In this document: piece by piece, positions 17,729 through 26,419 of the stretch
Layout of the letters: each line of letters begins with the position of its first letter
Numbering within the stretch: position 1 is the first letter of the stretch
Origin: an uncultured Eubacteriales bacterium
Lineage (GTDB): Bacteria > Bacillota > Clostridia > Christensenellales > CAG-138
NCBI GenBank assembly: GCA_900549955.1
Contig: URQH01000002.1
Location: 73,954-137,953, forward strand
DNA length: 64,000 nucleotides
Reading direction: 5' to 3'
Translations under genes and position numbers: made by a program
The notes under the pieces: model-generated
Told to the model about the DNA's origin: nothing
The model's database searches: none
What the model saw: the letters and a program-made list of their open reading frames with translations, nothing else

Positions 17729-19069
17729 TCAGGAGGAAGGCCTCAGCGTAACATGGACGGTCGTAACAGGCGCATCGCCAGAAAACAGCGAAGTCTGCAG
17801 TTCCACAGTGCTCTCTTCATCCCGGATAAGCGCAAACAGGTCGAGGTCGTATTCGCCGGCAGCCAGGTTCGTCACATCCACGAGCACGCGGATATCGCTG
17901 CGCTTTAAGATGCTGACCAGGCTGACCCGCCCTTCCACATGCAGATCGACCGCATAGACGTCGAGCGTAGCGGACAGGCCGTCGCCAAGTCCTTCCACTT
18001 CGATGGCCATCTGCTCAAATACGCGCTCAGACGTACTCTCGCGAATATCCACCGTAACGGAGGCCGTATTATCATCCTCCAGTTTTCCGGCTTCATCCAG
18101 CAGCCTTGTACCGGCGGGAATGATAATCTCGGATTTGACAATCGTCAGCTCGCTCAAACCGCTGACATTGATCGTGTCCAGTTTCACACTGTCGATCGTA
18201 TCGAGTATGGATTGCTCCCCAACCAGGCGAACGGTCTCCGGCGTAACCGACACATCGAACAACTCGTGGTTGGTCGCCAGTGTGTCCGCTCCCTCGAGAG
18301 AACCTTCCGCATCGATTTCCACCGTCTTGACGGGGTAAATGGGGATGCGAACGGTAGCGGACGGCGTTGTTCCAACCAGAATGTCCGAGCTCATGACGTT
18401 GTCCTCTTCGTCATAGAGAAGGACTTCGAACGTGCTGAAGATGGACGAGGTTCTGCCGCTCAAATCGATCACGCACTCGGCGCGGCGCACCTGCTCAATG
18501 TCCGTTTTAGGCCCCTCCACGTCGATATATTGCGTAATGGAACAGTTGTCCATATCCGCCCAGTAACCCTCGGATACCTCGCCAGTGATGACAGGCGTCA
18601 CAGGGACGGTCTTTCGCACAAGCGTGTCGATTTCCACCGTCGCAACGGATGGCGAAACGCTCTGCACCACGCCATATCCGGACGTCACGGTTGGATTGAT
18701 AGGCAGCTCGTAGACGCGCGGCTCACTGATGTTGCGCAAACTGATCGTGGCGTTGATCTGGTTCGCGGTCAATGCGGCATAGTTCGTGACCTGCGTACGC
18801 ACCTGGACGGTCACATTTCGCAGAATTTCAGCCCGGTCTCCGCGCACGCAAAGACCCTGCGCCAGCAATTCGGCCTCACCCTCAAAGCTGGTGGCCACAT
18901 TCGTCACTGTTTTCGTACGGTACGGTTTCAAATCCGTCAGCACATAGCCCCACAAAAGAATGGCAAATAGCAGCGCTACGACCTTAATGACCAGATTCTT
19001 CGTGCAAAAGCCACGGATCGCGGCTACAATCCGTTTCCAAATTCCGGTGAAATCGGGATTATTTTTCAT
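17729..19069 (-). CDS. cdaR: CdaA regulatory protein CdaR (YbbR-domain protein)
   Basis: A 446-residue protein with one membrane segment (about 26-46, in LVIKVVALLFAILLWGYVL) and a large extracellular part made of YbbR repeats of about 80 residues (Val/Thr-rich strands such as VSPSVATVEIDTLV). In B. subtilis and Listeria, CdaR binds the diadenylate cyclase CdaA and modulates c-di-AMP synthesis. The ATG at 19069 overlaps the cdaA end by 11 bases. The usual third gene of the cluster, glmM, is absent here; a terminator follows directly. Confidence 0.93.
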   Translation of the reverse strand: MKNNPDFTGIWKRIVAAIRGFCTKNLVIKVVALLFAILLWGYVLTDLKPYRTKTVTNVATSFEGEAELLAQGLCVRGDRAEILRNVTVQVRTQVTNYAALTANQINATISLRNISEPRVYELPINPTVTSGYGVVQSVSPSVATVEIDTLVRKTVPVTPVITGEVSEGYWADMDNCSITQYIDVEGPKTDIEQVRRAECVIDLSGRTSSIFSTFEVLLYDEEDNVMSSDILVGTTPSATVRIPIYPVKTVEIDAEGSLEGADTLATNHELFDVSVTPETVRLVGEQSILDTIDSVKLDTINVSGLSELTIVKSEIIIPAGTRLLDEAGKLEDDNTASVTVDIRESTSERVFEQMAIEVEGLGDGLSATLDVYAVDLHVEGRVSLVSILKRSDIRVLVDVTNLAAGEYDLDLFALIRDEESTVELQTSLFSGDAPVTTVHVTLRPSS

Positions 19070-19907
19070 GCTTTTCCCTCCGTTTCGCCCAGTGGAACGG
19101 CATGTTGGTCTTCTGCAGGAACAGACTCTCCAGCAGATCCTGCAACGCCTTGGAGTCGATATAGCGTACCAGTTTGCCGTCCCGGGCAATGGAAATGGCG
19201 CCCGTCTCCTCGGAGACGACGATCGTCACGCTGTCCGACACCGTGGAGATGCCGAGCGCCGCGCGATGGCGCGTTCCCAGTTCGCGCGCAAGGTTCAGAT
19301 CGTCCGACAGCGGCAAAAAGCACCCGGCCGCCACCACGCGCGTGCCGCGCACGATGACAGCGCCGTCGTGCAGCGGCGTATTTGGTTCAAAGATGTTCTC
19401 GAGCAACGCGCCGGAAATGACGCCGTCTACCAGCGTGCCCGTATTGATGATATCGCCCAGCGCCGTTTTGCGTTCCACGACGAGCAGCATGCCAACGCGC
19501 CGCCTGGACATGGACAAAATGGCGCGCTGCACGTCGCGCACGAGCGCCTCGGATTCATACGTTGTAGCGTCAAACAGGTTGCCCAGCTGCTTTCCGCTGC
19601 GCCCCAGCCGCTCCAGCACACGGCGGATTTCCGGCTGGAACAGAATGACGATCACGATGATGATGGAGCCGGACTGCAGGAACGAATCCAGCACCCATCT
19701 GAGCGTGTTCAGCTGGAGCAACTGGCTGGCGACCGAGCACAAAAAGAGGAGCGCAATGCCTTTGAGCACCTCAAAGGCCTGCGTTTCCTTTGTCCAGATG
19801 ATCAGTTTATACAGCAATACGCAGATGATGAGAATGTCGATCAGATCGTAGATCTGAATCTGCGAGAAGCTGCTGGCCAACGCCTTGATGACATCATCGT
19901 ACGCCAA
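19059..19907 (-). CDS. cdaA: Diadenylate cyclase CdaA
   Basis: Makes the second messenger c-di-AMP from two ATP. In 282 residues there are three membrane helices (about 18-38, 45-62 and 67-85) and a DAC domain with the catalytic DGA motif (LHDGAVIV) and the RHR motif (GTRHRAALG). c-di-AMP controls potassium and osmolyte uptake and cell-wall balance in Firmicutes. The start is taken as a TTG at 19907, with AGAAAGGA eight bases upstream; this gives the normal family N-terminus. An in-frame start at 19964 has no good ribosome site. Confidence 0.94.
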   Translation of the reverse strand: MAYDDVIKALASSFSQIQIYDLIDILIICVLLYKLIIWTKETQAFEVLKGIALLFLCSVASQLLQLNTLRWVLDSFLQSGSIIIVIVILFQPEIRRVLERLGRSGKQLGNLFDATTYESEALVRDVQRAILSMSRRRVGMLLVVERKTALGDIINTGTLVDGVISGALLENIFEPNTPLHDGAVIVRGTRVVAAGCFLPLSDDLNLARELGTRHRAALGISTVSDSVTIVVSEETGAISIARDGKLVRYIDSKALQDLLESLFLQKTNMPFHWAKRREKHEK

Positions 19908-19968
19908 TGTCCCTGTCCTTTCTGTTTCCCCATAGATATACCACAACGACCGCACGCAAAGCAACGCG

Positions 19969-20172
19969 TCAGCGCCGATCCAGCACGTGCGTTTCGATTA
20001 ATTTCTCATATTCGGCTGCCGCCTCGGCCAGCGGAAGGCTGGATAGCGTGCCCGTCTGCTCATATTCGCGCATGGCCAGCGCATTGAGCTTCTCCTGCGC
20101 GGCACGTCCTTCTTCATCCAATTCCTGCTGTTCGATCTGCATTTCGCCAAGGCGGCGAATCGTCGTTCCCAT
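19969..20172 (-). CDS. Small charged protein of unknown function upstream of cdaA
   Basis: A 67-residue, mostly helical soluble protein rich in Glu, Ala and Leu (EMQIEQQELDEEG, AEAAAEYEKLIET). No membrane segment, cysteine pair or known motif is seen. It is probably real: ATG with a GGAGGAAA site, a promoter 28-55 bases upstream, and it is the first gene of the unit that continues into cdaA and cdaR. Its position suggests a link to c-di-AMP control, but nothing in the sequence proves this. Confidence 0.6.
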   Translation of the reverse strand: MGTTIRRLGEMQIEQQELDEEGRAAQEKLNALAMREYEQTGTLSSLPLAEAAAEYEKLIETHVLDRR

Positions 20173-20199
20173 AGCCGGTTTCCTCCATGATCCAGTGAT

Positions 20200-20227
20200 A
20201 TTATATCATATGTTTCACGCTCTCCAA
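20200..20227 (-). promoter_or_regulatory. Promoter of the small gene-cdaA-cdaR unit
   Basis: On the minus strand, TTGGAG (20222-20227), a 16-base spacer and a perfect TATAAT (20200-20205), 28 bases before the ATG at 20172. Confidence 0.6.
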
Positions 20228-20288
20228 CCCCTGACAAGGAATTTTCATCGAAATTTTGCATTCCAATTTTCGGTGATTGGGCCGCACG

Positions 20289-20317
20289 TTGACGAAGGAA
20301 AGAAAACGGCATAAAAT
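20289..20317 (+). promoter_or_regulatory. Sigma-A promoter of nadE
   Basis: TTGACG (20289-20294), a 17-base spacer and TAAAAT (20312-20317), about 50 bases before the nadE start. Confidence 0.6.
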
Positions 20318-20368
20318 AAGGACGGATGAAGCGCCCGCCAGAGCGCATCTGAAAGGATGAAACGCCCC

Positions 20369-22255
20369 ATGCAACACGGATTTTTAAAGGCGGCCGTCGC
20401 CACGCCCTCCATTCGCGTGGCGGACTGCCAATACAATGCAGCGGCCATTGCGCGACTGATCGAGCGCGCCGCGCTGGATGGCGCCATGCTGCTGGTGCTG
20501 CCCGAACTCTGCCTCACCGGCTACACGTGTAACGACCTGTTGATGCAGGACGCGCTGCATCGCGCTGCGCTGCGCGGGCTGGACGCCGTCGTGCAGGCAA
20601 CCCGCGGCAAAGCGCTGCTGACCGTCGTCGGCATGCCGCTCGTCGTGCGACACAGCCTGTACAACTGCGCTGCCGTGTTGTACGACGGTCAAATCCTCGG
20701 TATTGTCCCGAAGACCGCGCTGCCCAATTACGGCGAGTTCTATGAAAAGCGCATCTTTGCCCCCGCGCCAGACTTTGTATCCGACGTCGAGCTCCTCGGT
20801 CAAACCGTTCCCTTCGGCAGTAAGCTCCTGTTTTGCTGCGAAACCATGCCGGATTTTATCCTTGGCATAGAGCTCTGCGAGGATCTCTGGTCCCCGTTGC
20901 CCCCCTCCACCGGGCTGGCGCTGCACGGCGCGACAGTCATCGCCAACCTCAGCGCCAGCGATGAAGCGGTCACCAAACCCGACTACCGGCGCAAGCTGGT
21001 CCAGGTGCAGAGCGCTCGCCTTTGCTGCGGTTACCTGTTCAGCAGCGCCGGTGACGGCGAGAGCACGACCGACGTCGTATTCTCCGGACACGACATGATC
21101 TATGAAAACGGCTCCCTGCTGGCGGAGGCCCCGCCGTTTGGAACCGGGTACGCCGTTTCCGAGCTGGATTTGCAGTTTATTGCCCGCGAACGCCGTCGCC
21201 ATGCGCGCGAAGCAGCCGGCGACGATTATACGCGCATCCCATTCGACCTCCCAGTCCGCCAGACAGCCCTCACCCGCACCTATTGGCGCACGCCGTTTGT
21301 CGCCGACACGCGAGAAGAAAGGGAGAAGCGCTGCGACGAAGTCTTTGCCATTCAGGCGCATGGGCTGAAAAAACGATTGCAGCATACCGGCGCAAGTCGC
21401 GCCGTGATCGGCGTATCCGGCGGCCTGGATTCGGCCATGGCGCTGTTGGTCGCCGTGGAGGCCCTTCGATTGCTGGACCGCCCCGCCACCGACGTGCTGG
21501 CCGTGACCATGCCGTGCTTTGGCACCACCACGCGCACGCGCAGCAATGCGGAACAGCTGTGCGACGCGCTTGGCATCCCGTGCCGCACGGTGGACATCAC
21601 GGCGTCGGTCGCCCAGCACCTCCGGGATATCGGCCACGCGCCGGATCTGCCAGACACCGCCTTTGAAAACGCACAGGCGCGGGAACGCACACAGGTGCTG
21701 ATGGACCTGGCCAACATGTGCAACGGGCTCGTCGTCGGCACGGGCGACCTTTCGGAAATTGCGCTCGGCTGGTCCACCTTCAACGGAGACCACATGTCGA
21801 TGTACGGCGTCAATGCGGACGTGCCAAAGACGCTGCTGCGCAGCATGCTCTCCATCTTTGCCCGGCGCGCCGGCGGGGCGCTGGAGCGGGTGCTGGCCGA
21901 CATCCTCGATACCCCGATCAGCCCCGAGCTGCTGCCCGCCAAAGACGGGGACATCGCCCAGCGGACGGAGGACAGCGTGGGCCCGTATGAATTGCACGAC
22001 TTCTTCCTGTACCACGCCATCCGCCGCGGCGAAACGCGGGAAAAGATCCAGCGGCTTGCGGAATACACATTCGCCGGCAGTTACGACGCCGTAACGATCG
22101 CGCACTGGCTGGATACGTTCTTCCGCCGGTTTTTCTCCCAGCAGTTCAAGCGATCGTGCATGCCGGACGGGCCGCGCACGGGCAACGTCTCTCTGTCGCC
22201 GCGCGGCGACTGGCGCATGCCGAGCGACGCCGTGTCGGACGCGTGGCGGGAGTAG
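20369..22255 (+). CDS. nadE: Glutamine-dependent NAD+ synthetase
   Basis: Converts nicotinic acid adenine dinucleotide to NAD+ using glutamine and ATP. In 628 residues, the N-terminal nitrilase-fold glutaminase has Glu in LPELCLTGYTCNDL, Lys in VPKTALPNYGEF and the nucleophile Cys in GIELCEDLW. The C-terminal synthetase starts near residue 335 with the PP-loop GVSGGLDSAMAL. The ATG at 20369 was chosen because the GAAAGGA site is ten bases away; the in-frame ATG at 20357 overlaps that site. A single-gene unit with its own promoter and terminator. Confidence 0.95.
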   Translation: MQHGFLKAAVATPSIRVADCQYNAAAIARLIERAALDGAMLLVLPELCLTGYTCNDLLMQDALHRAALRGLDAVVQATRGKALLTVVGMPLVVRHSLYNCAAVLYDGQILGIVPKTALPNYGEFYEKRIFAPAPDFVSDVELLGQTVPFGSKLLFCCETMPDFILGIELCEDLWSPLPPSTGLALHGATVIANLSASDEAVTKPDYRRKLVQVQSARLCCGYLFSSAGDGESTTDVVFSGHDMIYENGSLLAEAPPFGTGYAVSELDLQFIARERRRHAREAAGDDYTRIPFDLPVRQTALTRTYWRTPFVADTREEREKRCDEVFAIQAHGLKKRLQHTGASRAVIGVSGGLDSAMALLVAVEALRLLDRPATDVLAVTMPCFGTTTRTRSNAEQLCDALGIPCRTVDITASVAQHLRDIGHAPDLPDTAFENAQARERTQVLMDLANMCNGLVVGTGDLSEIALGWSTFNGDHMSMYGVNADVPKTLLRSMLSIFARRAGGALERVLADILDTPISPELLPAKDGDIAQRTEDSVGPYELHDFFLYHAIRRGETREKIQRLAEYTFAGSYDAVTIAHWLDTFFRRFFSQQFKRSCMPDGPRTGNVSLSPRGDWRMPSDAVSDAWRE

Positions 22256-22322
22256 CATCCCCGGCGCCGACCGCGGACGGGCACAGGCACCGGATGCCGC
22301 CTGTTCTGCACAAAACGCAACA

Positions 22323-22353
22323 AAGCACCGCCATGCGGTGCTTGTCTTTCTTT
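22323..22353 (+). terminator. Intrinsic terminator after nadE
   Basis: A nine base pair stem (AAGCACCGC and complement, loop CAT) is followed by GTCTTTCTTT. Confidence 0.7.
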
Positions 22354-22478
22354 CAAAACCCGTGCAAAAAAGCAGCCTGCGCCTGCGTCCAACACGGCAG
22401 CCCTCACAAATATCCAGAGCCACGCGTCAGTGTGCCTGCATGTCCGCGCACCGCAACCGGGCGCTATCGCAAGCCTGA

Positions 22479-23636
22479 TCAGCCGGCCTGCGTGCGTGCA
22501 TCCTGAAACAGCGCCTCGGTCAGCCGCTCTGCCGCATCGATCGCGATCGTCGCGCGTTGCCGGGCCGACATGGCCTCGCGTGCCGGCGCATCTTCCAGCA
22601 GCTCGAACGCCAGGCGCGCGGCAGACTCGCCGCCCTGCGCAACGGCGGCCATACCATGCTCCTGAAAGAATGCCGCGTTGCGCGCCTCGCAGCCGCCGAC
22701 GGCGTCCGTCAGCACCAGCGGCAGGCCTTTGGCCGCCGCCTCCGTGACGGTCAGGCCGCCCGGTTTGGTCAGCAGCAGATCGGCCGCGTCCATCAGCAGG
22801 CTGACGCGGTCGGTATAGGGCAGCACGAGCACGCGCGGGTCGCAGCGATTGTCCTCGCGCAGCGCGGCATAGAGCCGGCGGTTGTTGCCGCACAGGCAGA
22901 CCAGCCGGTCGCGCGGGCCAAGCCGGGGCACGATGGCGGCACAAGTCTCCTGCATGCCGCCGGCGCCCATGCTGCCGGACATGAGCAGAAGTACGCGTCC
23001 ATCCTCCGGCAAGGCACACGATCGGCGCGCCTGCGCACGTGGCGTGCGCGCGACAATCTCCGATCGTACCGGAATGCCAGCTGGCAACAGCTTGCTGCGC
23101 GGGATCCCCTTTTGCACAAATTCGTCCGCCAGCGCGGCGTGCGGGATACAATAGAGGTCCAGTTCCGTCTGCCCGACGAACGGGCTGCACGTATAGTCCG
23201 TGGCGACAAAGCAGCACGGGATCCGCCGCATGCCGGCATAGGCGTCGTGCCGGCGCAGCCAGGTCAGCGCCACGGCAGGAAACACGTGCGGCGCGACCAC
23301 GGCGTCGAACGCCCCCTGCATCACATAGCGATAGAGCTTCGGCGCATACAAGGCGCTCAGCCGATACGGCACGTTGCCCTCCCCCCGGCTGTCGCGACGC
23401 TCGGTATGCGTATACCCGGCGTCAAACAGCGACGGCACGTTCCGATAGACGTTCTTGTGTACGCCGCTGACCAGCTGCGATACGCCCGGCGGTGCAAAGG
23501 AAAGCGCGTCCTTGCACTCCGCCTGCACGCCGCGCCGCTCCAGCTGCTCCATCAAAGCGCGGGCGGCCGCATTGTGCCCTTCGCCGGTATTGCAGGAGAG
23601 CAGCAGAACCCTGCGTTGTCCTGACGTCTTATTCAT
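22479..23636 (-). CDS. Glycosyltransferase of the MGDG synthase / UgtP type
   Basis: A 385-residue GT-B enzyme (GT28 group). The N-terminal lobe carries the lipid-acceptor loop CNTGEGHNAAARAL of diacylglycerol glycosyltransferases, and the C-terminal lobe the donor motif TKPGGLTVTEAAAKG. Family members transfer glucose or galactose from a UDP-sugar to diacylglycerol, making membrane glycolipids and lipoteichoic acid anchors; the exact sugar and lipid here are unknown. The next gene, four bases away, is a CrtO-like acyltransferase, which suggests an acylated glycolipid product. Confidence 0.85.
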   Translation of the reverse strand: MNKTSGQRRVLLLSCNTGEGHNAAARALMEQLERRGVQAECKDALSFAPPGVSQLVSGVHKNVYRNVPSLFDAGYTHTERRDSRGEGNVPYRLSALYAPKLYRYVMQGAFDAVVAPHVFPAVALTWLRRHDAYAGMRRIPCCFVATDYTCSPFVGQTELDLYCIPHAALADEFVQKGIPRSKLLPAGIPVRSEIVARTPRAQARRSCALPEDGRVLLLMSGSMGAGGMQETCAAIVPRLGPRDRLVCLCGNNRRLYAALREDNRCDPRVLVLPYTDRVSLLMDAADLLLTKPGGLTVTEAAAKGLPLVLTDAVGGCEARNAAFFQEHGMAAVAQGGESAARLAFELLEDAPAREAMSARQRATIAIDAAERLTEALFQDARTQAG

Positions 23637-23640
23637 GGCT

Positions 23641-24159
23641 TTATACCGCCTCCGCCGGTTGCGCCGTCTCCTGGCAGGCGACGGCCGCCGTCGCCTCCGG
23701 TCTGCCGCCCGTCAGCCGCCGATAGAGGCGGGCCAGGCGCGGCCGGTTATACCGCTGGATGAGAATAAAAGGCACGTGCGACAGCGCATAGAGCAAGGCG
23801 GCCACTATCCCAGGCACGCCAGGCAACAGGATCAGCAACCCCACGCTGCAGGCCAGGAGCGCCCAGTGGACGCTCTCGGCCACGCAGGTCTCCTGCAGCA
23901 GGCGCTCCAGCGACGCCGCGGTCGGCCTGCCCGCAAGCTGTTTTTTGACCATGTCCGGCACAAGGCGGCTCATATCCGGCAGGCGCAGCTTCCAGCGCTG
24001 CACCGACAGCCGCTCATAGACGGCGCCCTCGCGCTCCCAATCCTGGCACCGGTATAACCCGCGGTCAAAGTGAAACCAGCGGCGAGGTAAGGCCTCTCCG
24101 ACCACGTGCGCCAAAATGCCCAGCAACGCGATATACAGTATGGCAAGTATCATACCCAT
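23641..24159 (-). CDS. CrtO-like membrane acyltransferase family protein
   Basis: A 172-residue membrane protein with helices at about 3-22 and 97-135. The block RWFHFDRGLYRCQDWERE followed by YERLSVQRWK and LPDMSR matches glycosyl-4,4'-diaponeurosporenoate acyltransferase (CrtO), which in Staphylococcus aureus acylates a glycosylated carotenoid. No carotenoid genes (crtM, crtN, crtP, crtQ) are in the window, so the substrate here is probably another glycolipid made by the adjoining glycosyltransferase. The first ATG codes for MGMIL; a second ATG two codons later is possible. Confidence 0.75.
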   Translation of the reverse strand: MGMILAILYIALLGILAHVVGEALPRRWFHFDRGLYRCQDWEREGAVYERLSVQRWKLRLPDMSRLVPDMVKKQLAGRPTAASLERLLQETCVAESVHWALLACSVGLLILLPGVPGIVAALLYALSHVPFILIQRYNRPRLARLYRRLTGGRPEATAAVACQETAQPAEAV

Positions 24160-24203
24160 CCGTCGCGCCTCCTTTCCGTCTATGGAAAGGATACCCTGCC
24201 CAA

Positions 24204-24220
24204 ATCAACTTAATATCAAC
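24204..24220 (+). promoter_or_regulatory. Candidate operator: two ATCAAC repeats 11 bases apart
   Basis: ATCAAC at 24204-24209 and 24215-24220, one helical turn apart, just upstream of the -35 element of the next two-component operon. Direct hexamers with 11-base period are usual for OmpR/PhoB-family binding sites. Confidence 0.4.
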
Positions 24221-24236
24221 GCAACATGAACGACAG

Positions 24237-24264
24237 TTGATGTTTCCATCGGGCGAGATATGAT
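24237..24264 (+). promoter_or_regulatory. Promoter of the second two-component operon
   Basis: TTGATG (24237-24242), a 16-base spacer and TATGAT (24259-24264). The leader to the ATG is about 40 bases. Confidence 0.55.
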
Positions 24265-24310
24265 ATACTGGCTAAAACCCGGCCGCAAGCGGCCAAAAAG
24301 GAGGAACGCC

Positions 24311-24991
24311 ATGTTCCGCATTCTGATTGTCGAAGACGATACCGCCCTGTCGCAGCTGTTTTGCCGCGTGCTCACACGCAACGGATACCACACCTTTGCC
24401 GCAGCAGACGGCGAGCAGGCGCTGGCGCTGCTCGAGCAAGAATATGTCGACCTGATGATATCCGATATCATGATGCCGCGCATGGACGGGTATGCGCTCG
24501 TCAGCACACTGCGCGAAGCGGGCAGTACGATACCGGTGCTCATGATTACGGCAAAGGATGGCTTCCCCGCCATGCAGCAGGGCTTTTTATCCGGTACGGA
24601 CGACTATATGGTCAAGCCCGTGGACGTCAACGAAATGGTGCTGCGCGTCGGCGCGCTGCTGCGCCGCGCCCAGATGATCAACGAACGGCGCCAGACGGTC
24701 GGCTCCACGGTGCTGGAGTACGACTCCATGACGGTACATCAGGCCGGCCGCAGCACGGTACTGCCGCAGAAAGAGTTCCAGCTGCTCTACAAATTGCTCT
24801 CCTTCCCCGGCCGCATCTTCACCAGGCAACAGCTCATGGATGACATCTGGGGTCTCGACTCGGAGACGGAGGCGCGCACGGTAGACGTCCACATCAACCG
24901 CCTGCGCGACCGCTTCCGTGACAACCCTGACTTTGACCTCGTGACGGTGCGCGGACTCGGCTATAAGGCGGTGAAGCGTCATGCCGGATAA
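24311..24991 (+). CDS. OmpR-family response regulator, second system
   Basis: A 226-residue regulator. The receiver domain shows acidic EDD near residue 10, phospho-acceptor Asp in LMISDIMMPRMDG and Lys in YMVKPVD. The winged helix contains LPQKEFQLLYKLLS and ends VRGLGYKAVKR. ATG 24311 sits behind a full AAGGAGGAA site. It overlaps the kinase gene by 11 bases. The upstream ATCAAC direct repeats suggest autoregulation. The regulon is unknown. Confidence 0.92.
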   Translation: MFRILIVEDDTALSQLFCRVLTRNGYHTFAAADGEQALALLEQEYVDLMISDIMMPRMDGYALVSTLREAGSTIPVLMITAKDGFPAMQQGFLSGTDDYMVKPVDVNEMVLRVGALLRRAQMINERRQTVGSTVLEYDSMTVHQAGRSTVLPQKEFQLLYKLLSFPGRIFTRQQLMDDIWGLDSETEARTVDVHINRLRDRFRDNPDFDLVTVRGLGYKAVKRHAG

Positions 24992-26042
24992 ACAGCGCAC
25001 GCCGCAACACCGCCGGATCCGCCTGTACTATGCCGGAATCGTCTTTGGCGTTATGACGTTTTCGCTCATGGTCGCCGGGGGCGTGGCAGCGATCCTGTAC
25101 CTGACCGGCGTGTGGCCCTCCGTCGTGTTGTTTGCGTTCCTCACACTCGCAGGCGCAAGCCTGGTCGTCGGCGGCGTGATCAGCAGCGTCATCAGCCGCA
25201 GGGTGCTCAAGCCCATGCTGCGGCTGAGCGAAGCGTCCCGCCGCGTGGCGCAGGGCGACTTTACCGTGCGGCTCAACTACACGGGCCACCTCGAAGAAGT
25301 GCGCGCCACGTATCAGAGCTTCAACGACATGGTAACCGACCTGGGCGCCACCGAAACGCTCCGCAACGATTTTGTCGCAAACGTGTCACATGAATTCAAG
25401 ACGCCCATCAACGCAATCGAAGGCTATGTGACACTGTTGCAGGATCCCCAGCTGAGCGAAACGGAACGGCAGGAATACGCTGCGCAGACGCTGACGGCGA
25501 CAGGCCGGCTGTCAACGCTTGTGAGCAACATCCTGCTGCTCTCCAAGCTCGACAACGGGCTATATGCGAACGCAATGCAGCATTTTCCGCTCGATGAGCA
25601 GATCCGCCAGGCCTTGCTGCTGCTGGAGCCGCGCTGGACGCAAAAGGAAATCGAGCTCGACGTGGAGCTCGATGGGATGCGGTATACCGGTTGTGAAGCA
25701 GTGCTGATGCAGGTTTGGATCAATCTTTTAGAAAATGCAATCAAATTCAGCGTCAACGGTGGCATCATCCACGTGCGCCTGCACGCCCTCCCGGACGGCA
25801 GCGCCGAGGTGACCATCGCCGACGAAGGCGAGGGCATGTCGCCGGAAACACAGCGCCACATCTTCGACAAGTTCTACCAGGGCGATACCTCGCACCGCGC
25901 CGAAGGCAACGGTCTCGGACTGGCGCTCGTGCAGTCCATCGTGCGGTCGCACGGCGGGACTACGACGGTGGAGAGCGCGCCGGGCGCCGGCGCAACTTTC
26001 ACGGTGCGGCTCCCCGCGCCGCCTGTCCAAACCAGCGTCTAA
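24981..26042 (+). CDS. Sensor histidine kinase, second system
   Basis: A 353-residue kinase with two membrane helices close together (about 16-38 and 46-70) and almost no extracellular loop, so it probably senses within the membrane or through a partner. HAMP (RRVLKPMLRLSEASRRV), H-box FVANVSHEFKTPINAIEGY, N box WINLLENAIKFS and G boxes DEGEGM and GNGLGLALV are all present. Such short intramembrane-sensing kinases often respond to cell-envelope damage or antimicrobial peptides through an ABC transporter, but no transporter gene is nearby. Confidence 0.92.
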   Translation: MPDKQRTPQHRRIRLYYAGIVFGVMTFSLMVAGGVAAILYLTGVWPSVVLFAFLTLAGASLVVGGVISSVISRRVLKPMLRLSEASRRVAQGDFTVRLNYTGHLEEVRATYQSFNDMVTDLGATETLRNDFVANVSHEFKTPINAIEGYVTLLQDPQLSETERQEYAAQTLTATGRLSTLVSNILLLSKLDNGLYANAMQHFPLDEQIRQALLLLEPRWTQKEIELDVELDGMRYTGCEAVLMQVWINLLENAIKFSVNGGIIHVRLHALPDGSAEVTIADEGEGMSPETQRHIFDKFYQGDTSHRAEGNGLGLALVQSIVRSHGGTTTVESAPGAGATFTVRLPAPPVQTSV

Positions 26043-26081
26043 TGCCTCCATGGACCCGGCCGCACGGCAGGCTCTCGACGT

Positions 26082-26315
26082 CTACCGGTCATCCCAGTCG
26101 TCTTGCGGCGGCAGTTCCTCCGCCTCCTCGAGCGACCTGTCATAACGCTCACGCAGATACTGGATCAGCGCCAGCCCCTCCCGGTGCTCCGGCTGCTGCT
26201 CCGTACCCATACATGCAGAACACGTCGCAAAGCATTGCGGGCAGATGCACCGGCTCTCCAGCCCGTGCTCCTGTTGTACCATATAGGTACCGCATCTCTG
26301 GCAACTGCAACGCAT
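26082..26315 (-). CDS. Small zinc-ribbon-like protein of unknown function
   Basis: A 77-residue protein with seven cysteines in the first 35 residues (MRCSCQRCGTY, then CICPQCFATCSACMG), most likely one or two zinc sites, followed by an acidic helical tail (SLEEAEELPPQDDWDDR). The ATG at 26315 has a GGAGGAG site five bases upstream, so it is probably translated. It is convergent with the preceding kinase gene. No family name can be given with confidence. Confidence 0.6.
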   Translation of the reverse strand: MRCSCQRCGTYMVQQEHGLESRCICPQCFATCSACMGTEQQPEHREGLALIQYLRERYDRSLEEAEELPPQDDWDDR

Positions 26316-26377
26316 AAGCGCTCCTCCTAAACAATTCTCCCGGCAGCCGCCGCCCCGCCATTGCCAAGCAAAGCTTT

Positions 26378-26404
26378 GGCCGCCATGGCTCAGGCATGGC
26401 GGCC
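26378..26404. repeat. Inverted repeat downstream of the TIM44-like gene
   Basis: Ten-base arms (GGCCGCCATG and complement) with a seven-base loop lie 16 bases beyond the stop of the minus-strand gene ending at 26420. No T run follows on either strand, so it may be a weak or Rho-assisted terminator, or a 3' stabilising hairpin. Confidence 0.5.
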
Positions 26405-26419
26405 GGAAACGTCATCCCG

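Noticed and set aside
22354..22478. Terminator of the glycosyltransferase gene
   Set aside because: A T6 run on minus (22366-22371) is preceded only by a four base pair stem; too weak to list.
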